Under the pieces are notes generated by a model that was given only the letters and a program-made list of their open reading frames with translations, was not told the DNA's origin and ran no database searches. Positions 1 to 9,958 of a stretch of 64,000 bases of DNA are shown here, in pieces (position 1 is the first letter of the stretch; each line of letters begins with the position of its first letter). The DNA lies in NCBI RefSeq assembly GCF_002224265.1, contig NZ_CP012881.1, positions 2,170,001 to 2,234,000 of the forward strand, in the 5' to 3' direction. Origin of the DNA: Vibrio vulnificus NBRC 15645 = ATCC 27562. Its GTDB lineage: Bacteria; Pseudomonadota; Gammaproteobacteria; Enterobacterales; Vibrionaceae. The position numbers and the translations under genes are program-made.

Positions 1-674
1 GTATCATTGATATCGGTGGTGAATCAACACGTCCAGGTGCGCCAGAAGTCTCACTGGAAGAAGAGTTGAAGCGCGTTATTCCGGCAATTCAAGCCATTCG
101 GCAAAAGCATGATGTTTGGATCTCTATTGACACCAGCAAAGCGGAAGTGATGAAGCAAGCTATTGAAGCCGGTGCGGATCTCATTAATGATGTTCGCGCA
201 TTGCAGGAACCAGGGGCCTTGGCTGTTGCCGCGAAAGCCCAAGTGCCGATTTGTCTGATGCACATGCAAGGCCAGCCTCGAAGCATGCAGCATAACCCAA
301 GCTATCAAGATGTGTTAAAAGAGGTCGGCGAATTTTTGGAAGAGCGTGTTGCAGCCTGTGAAGAAGCCGGTATTGCTAAAGAGCTGCTTATTCTTGACCC
401 TGGATTTGGTTTTGGCAAAACCATCGAACACAATTATCATCTGTTAGCGCACTTAGAAGCGTTTCATCAATTAGGCTTGCCGATTTTGGCGGGCATGTCT
501 CGCAAATCGATGGTTTTTAAATTACTGAACAAAAAGCCTGCAGAGTGCATGGTGGCTAGTGTAACATGTGCGACGATTGCTGCTATGAAAGGCGCTCAGA
601 TCATTCGTGTTCATGATGTCGAAGAGACCGTTGAAGCGATGCGAGTTATTCATATGATGCATAAAAATATCTGA
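1..674 (+). CDS. folP: dihydropteroate synthase (5' end outside window)
   Basis: Condenses p-aminobenzoate with dihydropterin pyrophosphate in folate synthesis; the target of sulfonamides. The reading frame is open from base 3, so the N-terminus, probably about 55 residues including the true start, lies before the window. Visible family motifs in order are DTSK, DVRAL, a MHMQG block, DPGFGFGKT and GMSRKS, with a C-terminal RVHD, the TIM-barrel signature of DHPS. glmM follows 28 bp downstream on the same strand, the usual folP-glmM pairing. Identity is secure; only the partial state is notable. Confidence 0.96.
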   Translation, partial: IIDIGGESTRPGAPEVSLEEELKRVIPAIQAIRQKHDVWISIDTSKAEVMKQAIEAGADLINDVRALQEPGALAVAAKAQVPICLMHMQGQPRSMQHNPSYQDVLKEVGEFLEERVAACEEAGIAKELLILDPGFGFGKTIEHNYHLLAHLEAFHQLGLPILAGMSRKSMVFKLLNKKPAECMVASVTCATIAAMKGAQIIRVHDVEETVEAMRVIHMMHKNI

Positions 675-702
675 GTTAAAAAGAATATAAGAAGGAATAA
701 AC

Positions 703-2043
703 ATGTCGGATAAAAGACGTTATTTTGGTACAGATGGTGTTCGTGGGAAAGTAGGCCAGTATCCTATTACTCCCGACTTTGTACTAAAACTTGGCTGGGC
801 TGCAGGTCGTGTATTGGCGAAGCAAGGAACGAAAAAAGTTATTATCGGCAAAGATACGCGTATTTCAGGCTATATGCTTGAGTCTGCTTTAGAGGCGGGG
901 CTTGCGGCTGCGGGCTTAAAGGCGACTTTTACTGGGCCGATGCCAACACCTGCTGTGGCGTACTTGACACAAACATTCCGCGCTGAAGCTGGTATTGTGA
1001 TCTCGGCTTCTCACAATCCATACTATGACAATGGCATCAAATTTTTCTCTTCTGAAGGGACAAAATTACCCGATGATATTGAGTTAGCTATTGAAGCTGA
1101 GTTGGATAAAGAAATCGAATGCGTAGAGTCTGCAGAATTAGGTAAAGCGACACGTCTCAACGACGCGGCCGGTCGTTATATTGAATTTTGTAAAAGTACG
1201 TTTCCTTCAGAGTTGAGCCTAGCAAAACTTAAAATCGTTGTAGATTGTGCGAATGGTGCAACGTATCACATTGCGCCAAATGTGTTTACTGAACTGGGTG
1301 CTGATGTTATTGCTATGGGCGTAACACCAAACGGTACCAATATTAACCATGAAGTAGGCGCAACCGATGTACGTGCTCTACAACAACGTGTTGTTGAAGA
1401 GCAAGCGGATTTAGGATTGGCGTTTGACGGTGATGGTGACCGAATTATCATGGTTGATCACTTAGGCAATAAAGTCGACGGCGACCAAATTGCCTATATT
1501 ATTGCGCGAGATGCATTGCGTCGTGGTGAACTCAAAGGGGGCGTAGTAGGTACCCTTATGACTAACCTTGGTATGGAAAATGGCCTCAAGCAACTGGGTA
1601 TTCCATTTGTACGCGCTGCGGTTGGCGATCGCTATGTAATGGAAAAACTGTTGGAGAAAGGTTGGAAGATCGGCGCTGAAAACTCTGGACACGTAATTCT
1701 GCTGGATAAAGTAACTACTGGCGATGCCATTGTTGCCGCATTGCAGGTGTTGGCATCTGTTGTGGGCAGTGAGCTATCACTAAATGAGCTTTCAAAAGGC
1801 ATGACACTTTACCCGCAAGTGCTCGAAAACGTGCGCTTTGCTGGACAAGGCAATCCACTAGAAGCCGAAGCCGTTAAAAAAGCCGTGGAAGACGTTGAAG
1901 CCGATTTAGGCAGTAAAGGCCGAGTTCTTCTACGTAAATCAGGTACCGAGCCATTAATTCGTGTGATGGTAGAAGGCGAAGATGGTGAACTTGTACAAAA
2001 TAGTGCACTTAAAATTGCACAAGCAGTGAAAGACAACTGCTAA
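703..2043 (+). CDS. glmM: phosphoglucosamine mutase
   Basis: Converts glucosamine-6-phosphate to glucosamine-1-phosphate, the step feeding UDP-GlcNAc for peptidoglycan and LPS. It has 446 residues, the normal family length. The phosphorylated active-site serine sits in SASHNP (Ser103), the metal-binding loop is FDGDGDR, and the phosphate-binding loop RKSGTEP is near the C-terminus. The start is preceded by an AGAAGGAA ribosome-binding site. It follows folP closely and ends at a strong terminator, so it probably closes the folP operon. Confidence 0.98.
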   Translation: MSDKRRYFGTDGVRGKVGQYPITPDFVLKLGWAAGRVLAKQGTKKVIIGKDTRISGYMLESALEAGLAAAGLKATFTGPMPTPAVAYLTQTFRAEAGIVISASHNPYYDNGIKFFSSEGTKLPDDIELAIEAELDKEIECVESAELGKATRLNDAAGRYIEFCKSTFPSELSLAKLKIVVDCANGATYHIAPNVFTELGADVIAMGVTPNGTNINHEVGATDVRALQQRVVEEQADLGLAFDGDGDRIIMVDHLGNKVDGDQIAYIIARDALRRGELKGGVVGTLMTNLGMENGLKQLGIPFVRAAVGDRYVMEKLLEKGWKIGAENSGHVILLDKVTTGDAIVAALQVLASVVGSELSLNELSKGMTLYPQVLENVRFAGQGNPLEAEAVKKAVEDVEADLGSKGRVLLRKSGTEPLIRVMVEGEDGELVQNSALKIAQAVKDNC

Positions 2044-2072
2044 ATTATCACAAGCTTATCTTCTCGAATGTG

Positions 2073-2104
2073 AAAGGAGCTACTTTGAAAGTAGCTCTTT
2101 TTTT
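2073..2104 (+). terminator. Rho-independent terminator after glmM
   Basis: The arms GAGCTACTTT and AAAGTAGCTC form a perfect 10-bp stem around one G, followed by a run of seven or more T. It separates glmM from secG. Confidence 0.93.
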
Positions 2105-2175
2105 CGATTAAAATTGATATTTTGCCCCTTTTTTAACCGTTCAGTGCATTGTGCTCTTTTTTTTGTATTTTTCGC

Positions 2176-2204
2176 TTGTCATGAATGACTCCTTTCGTTA
2201 GTAT
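2176..2204 (+). promoter_or_regulatory. candidate sigma-70 promoter for secG
   Basis: TTGTCA (2176-2181) and TAGTAT (2199-2204) are separated by 17 bp, about 100 bp upstream of secG and downstream of the glmM terminator. Inferred from consensus only. Confidence 0.5.
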
Positions 2205-2304
2205 TGCTCGGCCTTCAGTTAGGAGGATGCTAGCCTTGTTCTTGCTTGCTTAATGCAAGTCAGAGAATGGCGCTGGCTCAACAATTTGGAACATAGGTGG
2301 AAAA

Positions 2305-2637
2305 ATGTTTAGCGTTCTACTTGTGATTTACCTGTTGGCAGCGCTTGGTGTAATTGGCCTTGTGTTGATTCAGCAAGGTAAAGGCGCAGATATGGGAGCC
2401 TCGTTCGGTGCGGGCGCATCAAACACTGTTTTTGGTGCCAGCGGCTCAGGTAATTTCCTTACCCGAACAACTGCTATTTTAGCAACAGTATTTTTTATCG
2501 TGAGCTTAACGCTTGGTCGCATGTCGACTCATAAAGCAGAGTCTCAATGGGTTGATCCAACACAAGGTCAAGTTGTTGAACAAGTTCAAGATAACGTGAG
2601 TGAAGCTCCTGCTAAGTCAGATGAGATTCCTCAATAA
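2305..2637 (+). CDS. secG: Sec translocon subunit SecG
   Basis: Small inner-membrane subunit of SecYEG that assists SecA-driven preprotein export. It has 110 residues: a first membrane helix at about 1-22, a cytoplasmic loop with the typical glycine-rich [13 protein letters not shown] segment, a second helix at about 52-72 and an acidic hydrophilic tail. Start context is AGGTGGAAAAATG. The leucine tRNA begins 17 bp after its stop, so the two are probably co-transcribed, as in enterobacteria. Confidence 0.97.
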   Translation: MFSVLLVIYLLAALGVIGLVLIQQGKGADMGASFGAGASNTVFGASGSGNFLTRTTAILATVFFIVSLTLGRMSTHKAESQWVDPTQGQVVEQVQDNVSEAPAKSDEIPQ

Positions 2638-2654
2638 GCGAAAGCTTTAAAATT

Positions 2655-2738
2655 GCCGAGATGGTGAAATTGGTAGACACACTAGCATGAGGTGCTAGCG
2701 CCTATGGTGTGAGGGTTCGAGTCCCTCTCTCGGCACCA
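2655..2738 (+). tRNA. leuU: tRNA-Leu (anticodon GAG)
   Basis: The acceptor stem GCCGAGA pairs with TCTCGGC, followed by discriminator A and an encoded CCA. The anticodon stem CTAGC/GCTAG closes the loop ATGAGGT, giving anticodon GAG. The long variable arm and GGTTCGAGTCC T-arm fit a class II leucine tRNA. The position after secG matches E. coli leuU. Confidence 0.96.
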
Positions 2739-2752
2739 TTGATTTTACAAAC

Positions 2753-2780
2753 TTGTAAATAACTGTGTTGAGCGTATAAT
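2753..2780 (+). promoter_or_regulatory. promoter of the tRNA-fMet/nusA operon
   Basis: TTGTAA (2753-2758), a 16-bp spacer and a perfect TATAAT (2775-2780) lie 15 bp upstream of the mature initiator tRNA. This is the expected start of the metY-rimP-nusA-infB transcript. Confidence 0.75.
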
Positions 2781-2795
2781 GCTCAACTAGTCGGA

Positions 2796-2872
<77 letters not shown>

Positions 2873-2956
2873 ATTTTAGATTGGATGCAAGTTTGGTAGT
2901 GCTAACCACACTACAAGTTAAGCAACATCGGTTGTTTAACGTATCAGGGTCCAGCA

Positions 2957-2988
2957 ACAAAAAACCCCGACTAATCGGGGTTTTTTGT
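2957..2988 (+). terminator. terminator after tRNA-fMet
   Basis: AACAAAAAACCCCGA pairs with TCGGGGTTTTTTGTT around a short CTAA loop with a T-run. Downstream rimP-nusA expression must read through it or start anew. Confidence 0.92.
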
Positions 2989-3044
2989 TATCTGTACTTC
3001 TCGCCGGTGCGAGTTCTGTACAGATATTGCTTGGTTTTTATATT

Positions 3045-3067
3045 GGGCTCTGAGCCCTTTTTTTATT
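3045..3067 (+). terminator. second terminator-like hairpin before rimP
   Basis: GGGCT-CTG-AGCCC followed by seven T, only 16 bp before the rimP start. Tandem terminators upstream of rimP-nusA are compatible with attenuation controlled by NusA, known in the E. coli operon; the role here is inferred. Confidence 0.75.
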
Positions 3068-3082
3068 TCTGGAGTGGTTTGA

Positions 3083-3538
3083 ATGACTGGTTTAGAAAGA
3101 CAACTGACAGAGATGCTTGAATCGGCAGTCGTTGCATCCGGTTATGAGTTAGTTGGATTAGAATTTATTCGTGCGGGTGAACACTCGACGTTGCGTATTT
3201 ACATCGATCATGAAAATGGCATTACCGTTGAAGACTGTGCGGAAGTAAGTCATCAAGTGAGTGCTGTGCTTGATGTTGAAGACCCAATTTCAGTGGCGTA
3301 TAGCCTAGAAGTTTCTTCACCAGGTTTGGACAGACCACTTTTTAAACCTGCACATTATGAGCAGTTTATCGGTCAAGAAGTCAACGTTGTATTGAAAATG
3401 GCTGTAGCCAACCGTCGCAAATGGAAAGGTGAAATCCATTCTGTTGATGGTGAAGCCATTACACTGACGGTTGATGGTCAGCAAGAAGAATTCGCTTTGA
3501 GCAACATTTCCAAAGCTAACCTTATCCCTAAATTTTAG
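3083..3538 (+). CDS. rimP: ribosome maturation factor RimP
   Basis: Needed for late 30S subunit assembly. It has 151 residues: an N-terminal alpha/beta domain opening with [13 protein letters not shown] and containing the conserved [12 protein letters not shown] segment, then a C-terminal Sm-like barrel from about residue 90. The start has a TGGAGTGG ribosome-binding site just after the second terminator hairpin. nusA follows 35 bp downstream; rimP-nusA-infB is a near universal order. Confidence 0.97.
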   Translation: MTGLERQLTEMLESAVVASGYELVGLEFIRAGEHSTLRIYIDHENGITVEDCAEVSHQVSAVLDVEDPISVAYSLEVSSPGLDRPLFKPAHYEQFIGQEVNVVLKMAVANRRKWKGEIHSVDGEAITLTVDGQQEEFALSNISKANLIPKF

Positions 3539-3573
3539 TTCCTGAACAAGTTTTCAGATTAGAGGCTAATTAA

Positions 3574-5061
3574 ATGAGTAAAGAAATTTTAGCGGTAGCA
3601 GAAGCGGTATCGAACGAGAAAGCGGTACCTCGTGAGCGTATCTTTGAAGCTTTGGAGATTGCTTTAGCGACTTCGACTAAGAAAAAATACGAAATCGAAA
3701 TCGATGTACGTGTTGCTATCGACCGTAAAACAGGCGAATTCGTCACATTCCGTCGTTGGTTGGTGGTTGATGAAGTAGAAAACCCAACGAAAGAAATTTC
3801 GTTTGAAGCTGCTAACTACGACGATGAATCTGTTCAGCTTGGTGATTTCATTGAAGAAGAGATCGAGTCAGTAACGTTTGACCGTATCACTACTCAAACT
3901 GCAAAACAGGTTATTGTACAAAAAGTTCGCGAGGCAGAGCGTGCACAAATCGTTGAGCAGTTTATTGATAACGAAGGTGACCTAGTTACTGGTGTTGTGA
4001 AAAAAGTAAACCGTGAAACAGTGGTTCTTGATCTAGGCAACAACGCGGAAGCGGTAATTCTGCGCGATGACCAACTACCTCGTGAAAACTTCCGTCCGGG
4101 TGACCGTGTACGTGGTCTTCTATATAAAGTTGCACCAGAAGCACGAGGCTTCCAATTGTTCATCACGCGTTCTAAACCTGAAATGCTTGCTGAACTATTC
4201 CGCGTTGAAGTTCCTGAAATCGCAGAAGAAATCATTGAGCTTAAAGGCGCTGCACGCGATCCTGGTTCTCGTGCCAAAATCGCAGTGAAAACAAATGACA
4301 GACGTATTGATCCTGTTGGTGCGTGTGTCGGCATGCGTGGTGCGCGTGTTCAAGCGGTTTCTGGTGAGCTTGGTGGCGAGCGTATTGACATTGTGCTTTG
4401 GGACGATAACCCAGCTCAGTTCGTTATCAACGCGATGGCGCCAGCGGATGTTGCATCCATCATTGTTGATGAAGATGCCCACTCAATGGATATTGCTGTT
4501 GAAGCGGGTAACTTGGCGCAAGCTATCGGCCGTAACGGTCAGAACGTACGTCTAGCGTCTCAACTAACGGGTTGGGAACTGAACGTAATGACGGTTGAAG
4601 ATCTGCAGAAGAAACACGCAGAAGAGTCTCAAGCGTCAATCGAAAACTTCATGAAATATCTAGATATCGAAGAAGACTTCGCTCAACTGCTTGTTGAAGA
4701 AGGTTTCTCGACACTAGAAGAAGTCGCATACGTACCAGTAAACGAGCTATTAGAAGTTGAAGGTCTGGATGAAGATCTAATCGAAGAGCTACGTAGCCGT
4801 GCGAAAGATGCACTAACCACGATCGCATTAGCTCGTGAAGAGTCATTCGAGGGTGTAGAGCCAGCAGAAGATCTACTAAATCTAGAAGGTCTTGAGCGTG
4901 AAATGGCATTCAAATTGGCTGCGAAAGGTGTTGCATCACTGGAAGATCTAGCAGACCAGGGCATCGATGATTTAGAAGGTATCGACGGTCTAACAGAAGA
5001 GCGTGCAGGTCAGTTGATCATGGCAGCACGTAATATCTGTTGGTTCGGAGAAGAAGCATAA
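3574..5061 (+). CDS. nusA: transcription termination/antitermination factor NusA
   Basis: Binds RNA polymerase and nascent RNA to modulate pausing, termination and rrn antitermination. The 495 residues show the N-terminal polymerase-binding domain (1 to about 125), an S1 domain (about 133-200, [11 protein letters not shown]), two KH domains (about 230-345) and two C-terminal acidic helix-hairpin-helix repeats (from about 363 and about 438), the AR1/AR2 arrangement of gammaproteobacteria. It lies between rimP and infB with short gaps. Probably autoregulates the operon, judging from E. coli. Confidence 0.98.
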   Translation: MSKEILAVAEAVSNEKAVPRERIFEALEIALATSTKKKYEIEIDVRVAIDRKTGEFVTFRRWLVVDEVENPTKEISFEAANYDDESVQLGDFIEEEIESVTFDRITTQTAKQVIVQKVREAERAQIVEQFIDNEGDLVTGVVKKVNRETVVLDLGNNAEAVILRDDQLPRENFRPGDRVRGLLYKVAPEARGFQLFITRSKPEMLAELFRVEVPEIAEEIIELKGAARDPGSRAKIAVKTNDRRIDPVGACVGMRGARVQAVSGELGGERIDIVLWDDNPAQFVINAMAPADVASIIVDEDAHSMDIAVEAGNLAQAIGRNGQNVRLASQLTGWELNVMTVEDLQKKHAEESQASIENFMKYLDIEEDFAQLLVEEGFSTLEEVAYVPVNELLEVEGLDEDLIEELRSRAKDALTTIALAREESFEGVEPAEDLLNLEGLEREMAFKLAAKGVASLEDLADQGIDDLEGIDGLTEERAGQLIMAARNICWFGEEA

Positions 5062-5085
5062 TATTCAGCAAGGGGAGGAAGCGGC

Positions 5086-7809
5086 ATGACACAACTTACA
5101 GTTAAAGCACTGAGTGAAGAAATTGGTACGCCAGTTGACCGCTTATTAGAGCAACTTGCTGATGCTGGCATGAAAAAATCGAGTTCAGATCAAGTTTCAG
5201 ATGAAGAGAAGCAAAAACTGCTGACGCATCTGAAAAAAGAGCACGGCGACACTAGTGGTGACACCGAGCCAACTCGTTTGACTCTACAGCGTAAAACACG
5301 CAGCACGCTAAGTGTTAATGCTGGCGGTGGTAAGAGTAAAGATGTTCAGATTGAAGTGCGCAAAAAGCGTACCTACGTAAAACGTAGTGCAATCGAAGAC
5401 GAAGCAAAACGCGAAGCTGAAGAAGCGGCGCAACGTGAAGCTGAAGAAGCAGCAAAACGTGCAGCCGAAGAAGCGGCGAAACGTGAAGCTGAAGAAGCAG
5501 CGAAACGTGAAGCTGAAGAAAAAGCGAAACGTGAAGCTGAAGAAGCCGCAAAACGTGACGCTGAGAAGTCGGTTGATCGTGATGCAGAAGAGAAAGCGAA
5601 ACGTGATGCTGAAGGTAAAGCAAAACGTGACGCTGAAGAAAAAGTTAAGCAAGAAGCAGCGCGAAAAGAGGCCGAAGAGCTAAAACGTCGTCAGGAAGAA
5701 GAAGCTAAGCGTAAGGCTGAAGAGGAAAGTCAGCGCAAGCTTGAAGAAGCTCGCGAGATGGCTGAAAAGAATAAAGAGCGTTGGTCTGCTGCAGAAGAGA
5801 ATAAGGGTGATATGGAAGATACAGATTACCATGTAACGACTTCACAATATGCACGTGAAGCCGAAGATGAAGCAGATCGTAAAGAAGAAGAAGCTCGTCG
5901 CCGTAAGAAGAAGACCAAATCTTCTGCTAAAGCGAGCGAAAATGATGAACGTGGCGGTCCACGTGTACAACGTGGTGGAAAGGGGGGCCGTAAAGGCAAA
6001 CTTTCTAAGCCTAAGTCAATGCAACACGGTTTTGATAAGAGCGCAGTTGTTGCGAAATCAGACGTTGTGATTGGTGAGACGATCGTTGTTTCTGAACTTG
6101 CGAACAAAATGTCGGTTAAAGCGACCGAAGTTATCAAGATCATGATGAAGATGGGCGCTATGGCAACCATCAACCAAGTTATCGACCAAGAAACAGCACA
6201 GCTTGTTGCTGAGGAAATGGGTCACAAAGTTGTTCTACGCAAAGAAAACGAGCTTGAAGAAGCGGTACTTTCTGATCGTGACAACATGTTTGAAGCGGTA
6301 CCTCGTGCTCCTGTTGTAACCATCATGGGCCACGTAGACCACGGTAAAACGTCAACGCTTGACTACATTCGTCGTACTCACGTTGCCTCTGGTGAAGCGG
6401 GCGGTATTACGCAGCACATCGGTGCATACCACGTTGAAACTGAGAACGGCATGATCACCTTCCTGGATACTCCTGGACACGCGGCGTTTACCGCAATGCG
6501 TGCTCGTGGTGCTCAAGCGACGGATATTGTTGTTCTTGTTGTTGCAGCTGATGATGGCGTAATGCCACAAACTGTGGAAGCAATTCAGCACGCGAAAGCG
6601 GCTGGTGTTCCACTGATTGTTGCAGTGAACAAGATCGATAAAGAAGAAGCGAACCCAGACAACGTTAAGAACGAGCTATCTCAGTACAACGTAATGCCTG
6701 AAGAGTGGGGCGGTGAGAACATGTTTGTTCACATCTCTGCGAAACAAGGTACTAACATTGATCAACTACTTGAGACAATCCTTCTTCAAGCTGAAGTTCT
6801 AGAACTAACAGCAGTGAAAGACGGTATGGCTTCTGGTGTGGTTGTTGAGTCTCGTCTTGATAAAGGTCGTGGTCCGGTTGCAACTGTACTTGTTCAATCT
6901 GGTACGCTACGTAAAGGCGATATCGTTCTATGTGGTCAAGAATATGGCCGTGTACGTGCGATGCGTGATGAAATCGGTAACGAAGTTAACGAAGCTGGCC
7001 CATCAATCCCTGTAGAGATCCTAGGTCTTTCTGGCGTTCCAGCTGCGGGTGATGAAGCGACAGTTGTTCGTGATGAGCGTAAAGCACGTGAAGTTGCTAA
7101 CTACCGTGCAGGTAAGTTCCGCGAAGTGAAACTGGCTCGTCAGCAGAAGTCTAAACTAGAGAACATGTTCTCTAACATGGCGGCTGGTGATGTTGCAGAA
7201 CTTAACATCGTACTGAAAGCTGACGTACAAGGCTCTGTTGAAGCTATCGCAGACTCACTAACAAAACTTTCAACTGAAGAAGTGAAAGTGAACATTGTGG
7301 GCTCTGGTGTTGGTGGTATCACTGAGACTGATGCGGTTCTGGCTGAAGCGTCTAACGCGATCATCCTAGGCTTTAACGTACGTGCTGACGCATCTGCACG
7401 TCGTGCAATCGAAGCAGCAAGCATTGACCTACGTTACTACTCAATCATTTACCAATTGATCGACGAAGTGAAACAAGCGATGAGCGGTATGCTTGCGCCT
7501 GAATTCAAACAAGAGATCATTGGTCTTGCTGAAGTCCGTGACGTGTTTAAGTCACCTAAGCTGGGCGCAATCGCAGGCTGTATGGTTACTGAAGGTCTGA
7601 TCAAGCGTAACGCACCTATCCGTGTACTTCGTGATAACGTTGTAATCTACGAAGGTGAGCTTGAGTCACTACGTCGCTTTAAAGACGACGTTGCAGAAGT
7701 TAAGAATGGCTACGAGTGTGGTATCGGCGTTAAGAACTACAATGATGTTCGCGTTGGTGACCAAATCGAAGTATTCGAAACAATTGAGATCAAGCGTACG
7801 ATCGATTAA
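5086..7809 (+). CDS. infB: translation initiation factor IF-2
   Basis: GTPase that places fMet-tRNA in the P site and joins subunits. It has 907 residues: an N-terminal IF2_N module (about 4-50), a long charged region at about 105-225 made of imperfect EEAAKREA repeats, a second IF2_N-like module near 335-370, the G domain with GHVDHGKT (about 414), DTPGHAAF and NKID, then domains II-IV. The ribosome-binding site GGGGAGGAAG precedes ATG by 5 nt. An in-frame ATG at 5758, just after the repeats, could give a shorter isoform like IF2-beta of E. coli; that is inference. Confidence 0.98.
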   Translation: MTQLTVKALSEEIGTPVDRLLEQLADAGMKKSSSDQVSDEEKQKLLTHLKKEHGDTSGDTEPTRLTLQRKTRSTLSVNAGGGKSKDVQIEVRKKRTYVKRSAIEDEAKREAEEAAQREAEEAAKRAAEEAAKREAEEAAKREAEEKAKREAEEAAKRDAEKSVDRDAEEKAKRDAEGKAKRDAEEKVKQEAARKEAEELKRRQEEEAKRKAEEESQRKLEEAREMAEKNKERWSAAEENKGDMEDTDYHVTTSQYAREAEDEADRKEEEARRRKKKTKSSAKASENDERGGPRVQRGGKGGRKGKLSKPKSMQHGFDKSAVVAKSDVVIGETIVVSELANKMSVKATEVIKIMMKMGAMATINQVIDQETAQLVAEEMGHKVVLRKENELEEAVLSDRDNMFEAVPRAPVVTIMGHVDHGKTSTLDYIRRTHVASGEAGGITQHIGAYHVETENGMITFLDTPGHAAFTAMRARGAQATDIVVLVVAADDGVMPQTVEAIQHAKAAGVPLIVAVNKIDKEEANPDNVKNELSQYNVMPEEWGGENMFVHISAKQGTNIDQLLETILLQAEVLELTAVKDGMASGVVVESRLDKGRGPVATVLVQSGTLRKGDIVLCGQEYGRVRAMRDEIGNEVNEAGPSIPVEILGLSGVPAAGDEATVVRDERKAREVANYRAGKFREVKLARQQKSKLENMFSNMAAGDVAELNIVLKADVQGSVEAIADSLTKLSTEEVKVNIVGSGVGGITETDAVLAEASNAIILGFNVRADASARRAIEAASIDLRYYSIIYQLIDEVKQAMSGMLAPEFKQEIIGLAEVRDVFKSPKLGAIAGCMVTEGLIKRNAPIRVLRDNVVIYEGELESLRRFKDDVAEVKNGYECGIGVKNYNDVRVGDQIEVFETIEIKRTID
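5402..5755 (+). repeat. in-gene repeat coding for charged helix in IF-2
   Basis: Imperfect 24-bp units (roughly GAAGAAGC.GCGAAACGTGAAGCT) encode [12 protein letters not shown] heptad/octad repeats. Such arrays commonly vary in copy number between strains. They create long spurious open frames on both strands. Confidence 0.8.
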
Positions 7810-7857
7810 TTGACTAAAATTGCCGATAACAGGCAATTGTAGGTTGTTGAATACGCC

Positions 7858-7885
7858 ATGGGGGGTTGGGATATCCACCCCCCAT
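7858..7885 (+). other. strong hairpin between infB and rbfA
   Basis: ATGGGGGGT and ACCCCCCAT form a perfect 9-bp GC-rich stem with GGATATCC-like inner sequence. There is only a weak T-rich tail (TTCTTTC), so it is more likely an RNA-processing or stability element, or a partial attenuator, than a full terminator. Confidence 0.6.
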
Positions 7886-7908
7886 TCTTTCTATATAAGA
7901 GAAAAGAT

Positions 7909-8304
7909 ATGTCAAAAGATTTTAGCCGCACGCAGCGTGTTTCACAGCAGCTGCAAAAAGAACTTGCGATGATCCTTCAACGTGAAGTTCGTGATTCTCG
8001 TTTGGGTATGGTGACGATTTCCGATGTGGAAGTGTCGCGTGACCTCGCTTATGCGAAAGTCTTTGTTACCTTCCTATGTGTTGGCGAACAAACCCCTGAG
8101 TCTTGTCTTGCCGCACTGCGTGAACACGAAGTGCATATTCGTATGATGCTAGGTAAACGCATCCGTCTTCGTTTGACGCCTGAAGTTCGCTTCTATTACG
8201 ACAACACTTTGGTTGAAGGTATGCGCATGTCAAACCTTGTCACCGAAGTGGTCAACAAAGACAAAATCAAGCAAAAAGACGCAGGTCGTGAGGACGAAGA
8301 GTAA
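7909..8304 (+). CDS. rbfA: 30S ribosome-binding factor A
   Basis: Small KH-fold protein that binds the 30S subunit during late maturation and cold adaptation. The start at 7909 ([19 protein letters not shown]) gives 131 residues and matches the family. A longer frame from 7858 would run through the hairpin and is rejected. The conserved DPRLG-like segment appears here as [22 protein letters not shown] in part. The stop overlaps the truB start by one base (TAATGG), indicating coupled translation. Confidence 0.97.
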   Translation: MSKDFSRTQRVSQQLQKELAMILQREVRDSRLGMVTISDVEVSRDLAYAKVFVTFLCVGEQTPESCLAALREHEVHIRMMLGKRIRLRLTPEVRFYYDNTLVEGMRMSNLVTEVVNKDKIKQKDAGREDEE

Positions 8305-9248
8305 TGGCTCGTCGTCGTAAAGGTCGTCCGATTGATGGTGTTATCTTATTAGATAAACCTACAGGAATGTCATCTAACGATGCTTTGCAGAAAGTAAAAC
8401 GCCTCTACTTTGCAGAAAAAGCGGGTCATACAGGCGCGCTGGACCCACTAGCTACGGGGATGTTGCCAATTTGCCTTGGTGAAGCGACAAAGTTTTCTCA
8501 GTTTTTGCTCGATTCAGACAAACGTTATCGAGTGATCGCAAAGCTAGGTGAGCGCACCGACACCTCAGATTCTGACGGTGACGTAGTGGAAACTCGCCCT
8601 GTTAACGTGACGCTAGAGACCCTAGAAGCGTGTATTGAGAAATTCCGCGGGGAATCCGATCAAGTACCATCGATGTTCTCAGCATTGAAATATCAAGGCA
8701 AGCCTTTATATGAATATGCTCGTAAAGGCATCGAAGTGCCACGAGAGTCTCGCAAGATAACCGTCTATGAGATCATTCTTCATCGCTTTGAAGGTGATGA
8801 AGTGGAAATGGAAGTGCATTGCTCAAAAGGTACTTACATTCGCACTATCGTCGACGATCTAGGTGAAATGCTTGGCTGTGGTGCACACGTAACTATGCTA
8901 CGTCGTACTGGTGTTGCAAAGTATCCTTATGAAAACATGGTGACCTTAGAACAGCTTAACGAATTGGTTGATAACGCCAATCGTGATGGCATTGCACCAC
9001 GTGAGGTGCTGGATCCATTGCTGATGCCGATGGATACCGCAGTTGAAGATTTGCCAGAAGTGAATCTGATCGCGGATCTAGCCGATATGGTGATGCATGG
9101 CCAAGCTGTTCAAGTCTTGAGTGCGCCAACAGAAGGCCAACTCAGATTGACCATGGGTGAAGAAAGACGCTTTATCGGTGTCGGTGAAATGAATCGCGAT
9201 GGGAAAATTGCACCAAAACGTTTGGTGGTTTTTCGCGACGAAGAGTAA
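8304..9248 (+). CDS. truB: tRNA pseudouridine-55 synthase
   Basis: Makes the universal pseudouridine 55 in the tRNA T-arm. It has 314 residues, with catalytic Asp47 in the [14 protein letters not shown] motif, the KPTGMSSND segment near the N-terminus and a C-terminal PUA-like domain from about 250. Coupled to rbfA by stop/start overlap and followed by a terminator before rpsO. Confidence 0.97.
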   Translation: MARRRKGRPIDGVILLDKPTGMSSNDALQKVKRLYFAEKAGHTGALDPLATGMLPICLGEATKFSQFLLDSDKRYRVIAKLGERTDTSDSDGDVVETRPVNVTLETLEACIEKFRGESDQVPSMFSALKYQGKPLYEYARKGIEVPRESRKITVYEIILHRFEGDEVEMEVHCSKGTYIRTIVDDLGEMLGCGAHVTMLRRTGVAKYPYENMVTLEQLNELVDNANRDGIAPREVLDPLLMPMDTAVEDLPEVNLIADLADMVMHGQAVQVLSAPTEGQLRLTMGEERRFIGVGEMNRDGKIAPKRLVVFRDEE

Positions 9249-9265
9249 CGATAAAAGGCTCAAGT

Positions 9266-9295
9266 AAAAATACCGGCTAACAAGCCGGTATTTTT
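9266..9295 (+). terminator. terminator after truB
   Basis: AAAAATACCGGCT and AGCCGGTATTTTT pair around a short AACA loop. It ends the nusA operon transcript before the rpsO promoter. Confidence 0.93.
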
Positions 9296-9298
9296 GTA

Positions 9299-9327
9299 TT
9301 GCTCAAAGGAAGAATATTCCCTATAAT
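9299..9327 (+). promoter_or_regulatory. rpsO promoter
   Basis: TTGCTC (9299-9304), 17-bp spacer, perfect TATAAT (9322-9327), immediately after the truB terminator and about 75 bp before rpsO. Confidence 0.75.
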
Positions 9328-9338
9328 TCGCGCTCCTC

Positions 9339-9397
9339 GTGTCGGCTGAATCAGAGATTGGCTGGCACAAATATTAACCTACTCTTATTAGGAGAGA
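9339..9397 (+). promoter_or_regulatory. putative S15 autoregulatory leader of rpsO
   Basis: GTGTCGGCT (9339-9347) pairs with GGCTGGCAC (9360-9368) using G-U wobbles, extended by AATC/GATT with an AGA loop. A second element, CTCTTATTAGGAGAG (9382-9396), can pair CTCT with AGAG or CCTA with TAGG and mask the Shine-Dalgarno sequence. E. coli S15 represses its own mRNA through a folded leader at this place; equivalence here is inferred. Confidence 0.5.
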
Positions 9398-9400
9398 ATG

Positions 9401-9670
9401 ATGTCTCTGAATGCAGAAACTAAAGCAGCAATCGTTGCTGATTACGCACGTGGCGAAGGCGACACTGGTTCACCAGAAGTACAAGTAGCACTACTAACTG
9501 CTTCTATCAACCACCTACAAGGTCACTTCCAAGCGCACAAAGGCGATCACCACAGCCGTCGTGGTCTTCTACGCATGGTTTCTCGTCGTCGTAAGCTTCT
9601 AGACTACCTAAAAGGTAAAGATCTAGCTCGCTACCAAGACCTAATCAAACGTCTAGGCCTACGTCGCTAA
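9401..9670 (+). CDS. rpsO: 30S ribosomal protein S15
   Basis: Primary 16S rRNA-binding protein of the 30S platform. It has 89 residues, beginning [27 protein letters not shown] in part, with the conserved [17 protein letters not shown] and R-rich C-terminus. Two ATGs are adjacent (9398 and 9401); the second fits the family start and the AGGAGAG spacing better. Codon use is strongly optimised. pnp, the usual next gene, is displaced 5.7 kb downstream by an inserted effector module. Confidence 0.98.
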
Positions 9671-9696
9671 TTAGTGGCTGCATAGTACAGTTTGTT

Positions 9697-9724
9697 GAAA
9701 AAGGGGCTATATGCCCCTTTTTTT
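9697..9724 (+). terminator. terminator after rpsO
   Basis: AAAAAGGGGC and GCCCCTTTTT pair around TATAT, followed by T. It isolates rpsO from the downstream effector module. Confidence 0.93.
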
Positions 9725-9889
9725 GTATCTGAAAATCACCATCGCCTCCTTCGCTTTTTTCTCTTTTTACCGTTTTTGTCTCTCTACTTTTATATTGTTT
9801 CTTCTGACATTAGCGTTCTGCCAATTTACCAACTGACTCGCAGAGCGGAAACCTCACAGTGCAAAACGCTCAGAATCTCTTTGTTGATG

Positions 9890-9918
9890 TTTTACACACC
9901 AATATGTTGTGTGCAAAA
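9890..9918. promoter_or_regulatory. inverted repeat upstream of the T6SS effector
   Basis: TTTTACACAC (9890-9899) and GTGTGCAAAA (9909-9918) are reverse complements with one mismatch, 9 bp apart and about 40 bp before the effector start. It could be a regulator site. The rest of 9725-9958 shows no gene or clear promoter. Confidence 0.3.
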
Positions 9919-9958
9919 TTTCGGCAATTCTGTAATGCCATCAACGAGATACAAGGTC

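Noticed and set aside
5308..5683. Open frames on both strands across the infB repeat array
   Set aside because: Low-complexity translations that only mirror the repeated codons of IF-2.
9692..9958. 89-residue N-terminal extension of the T6SS effector
   Set aside because: It starts inside the rpsO terminator; the PAAR domain begins right at the ATG at 9959.
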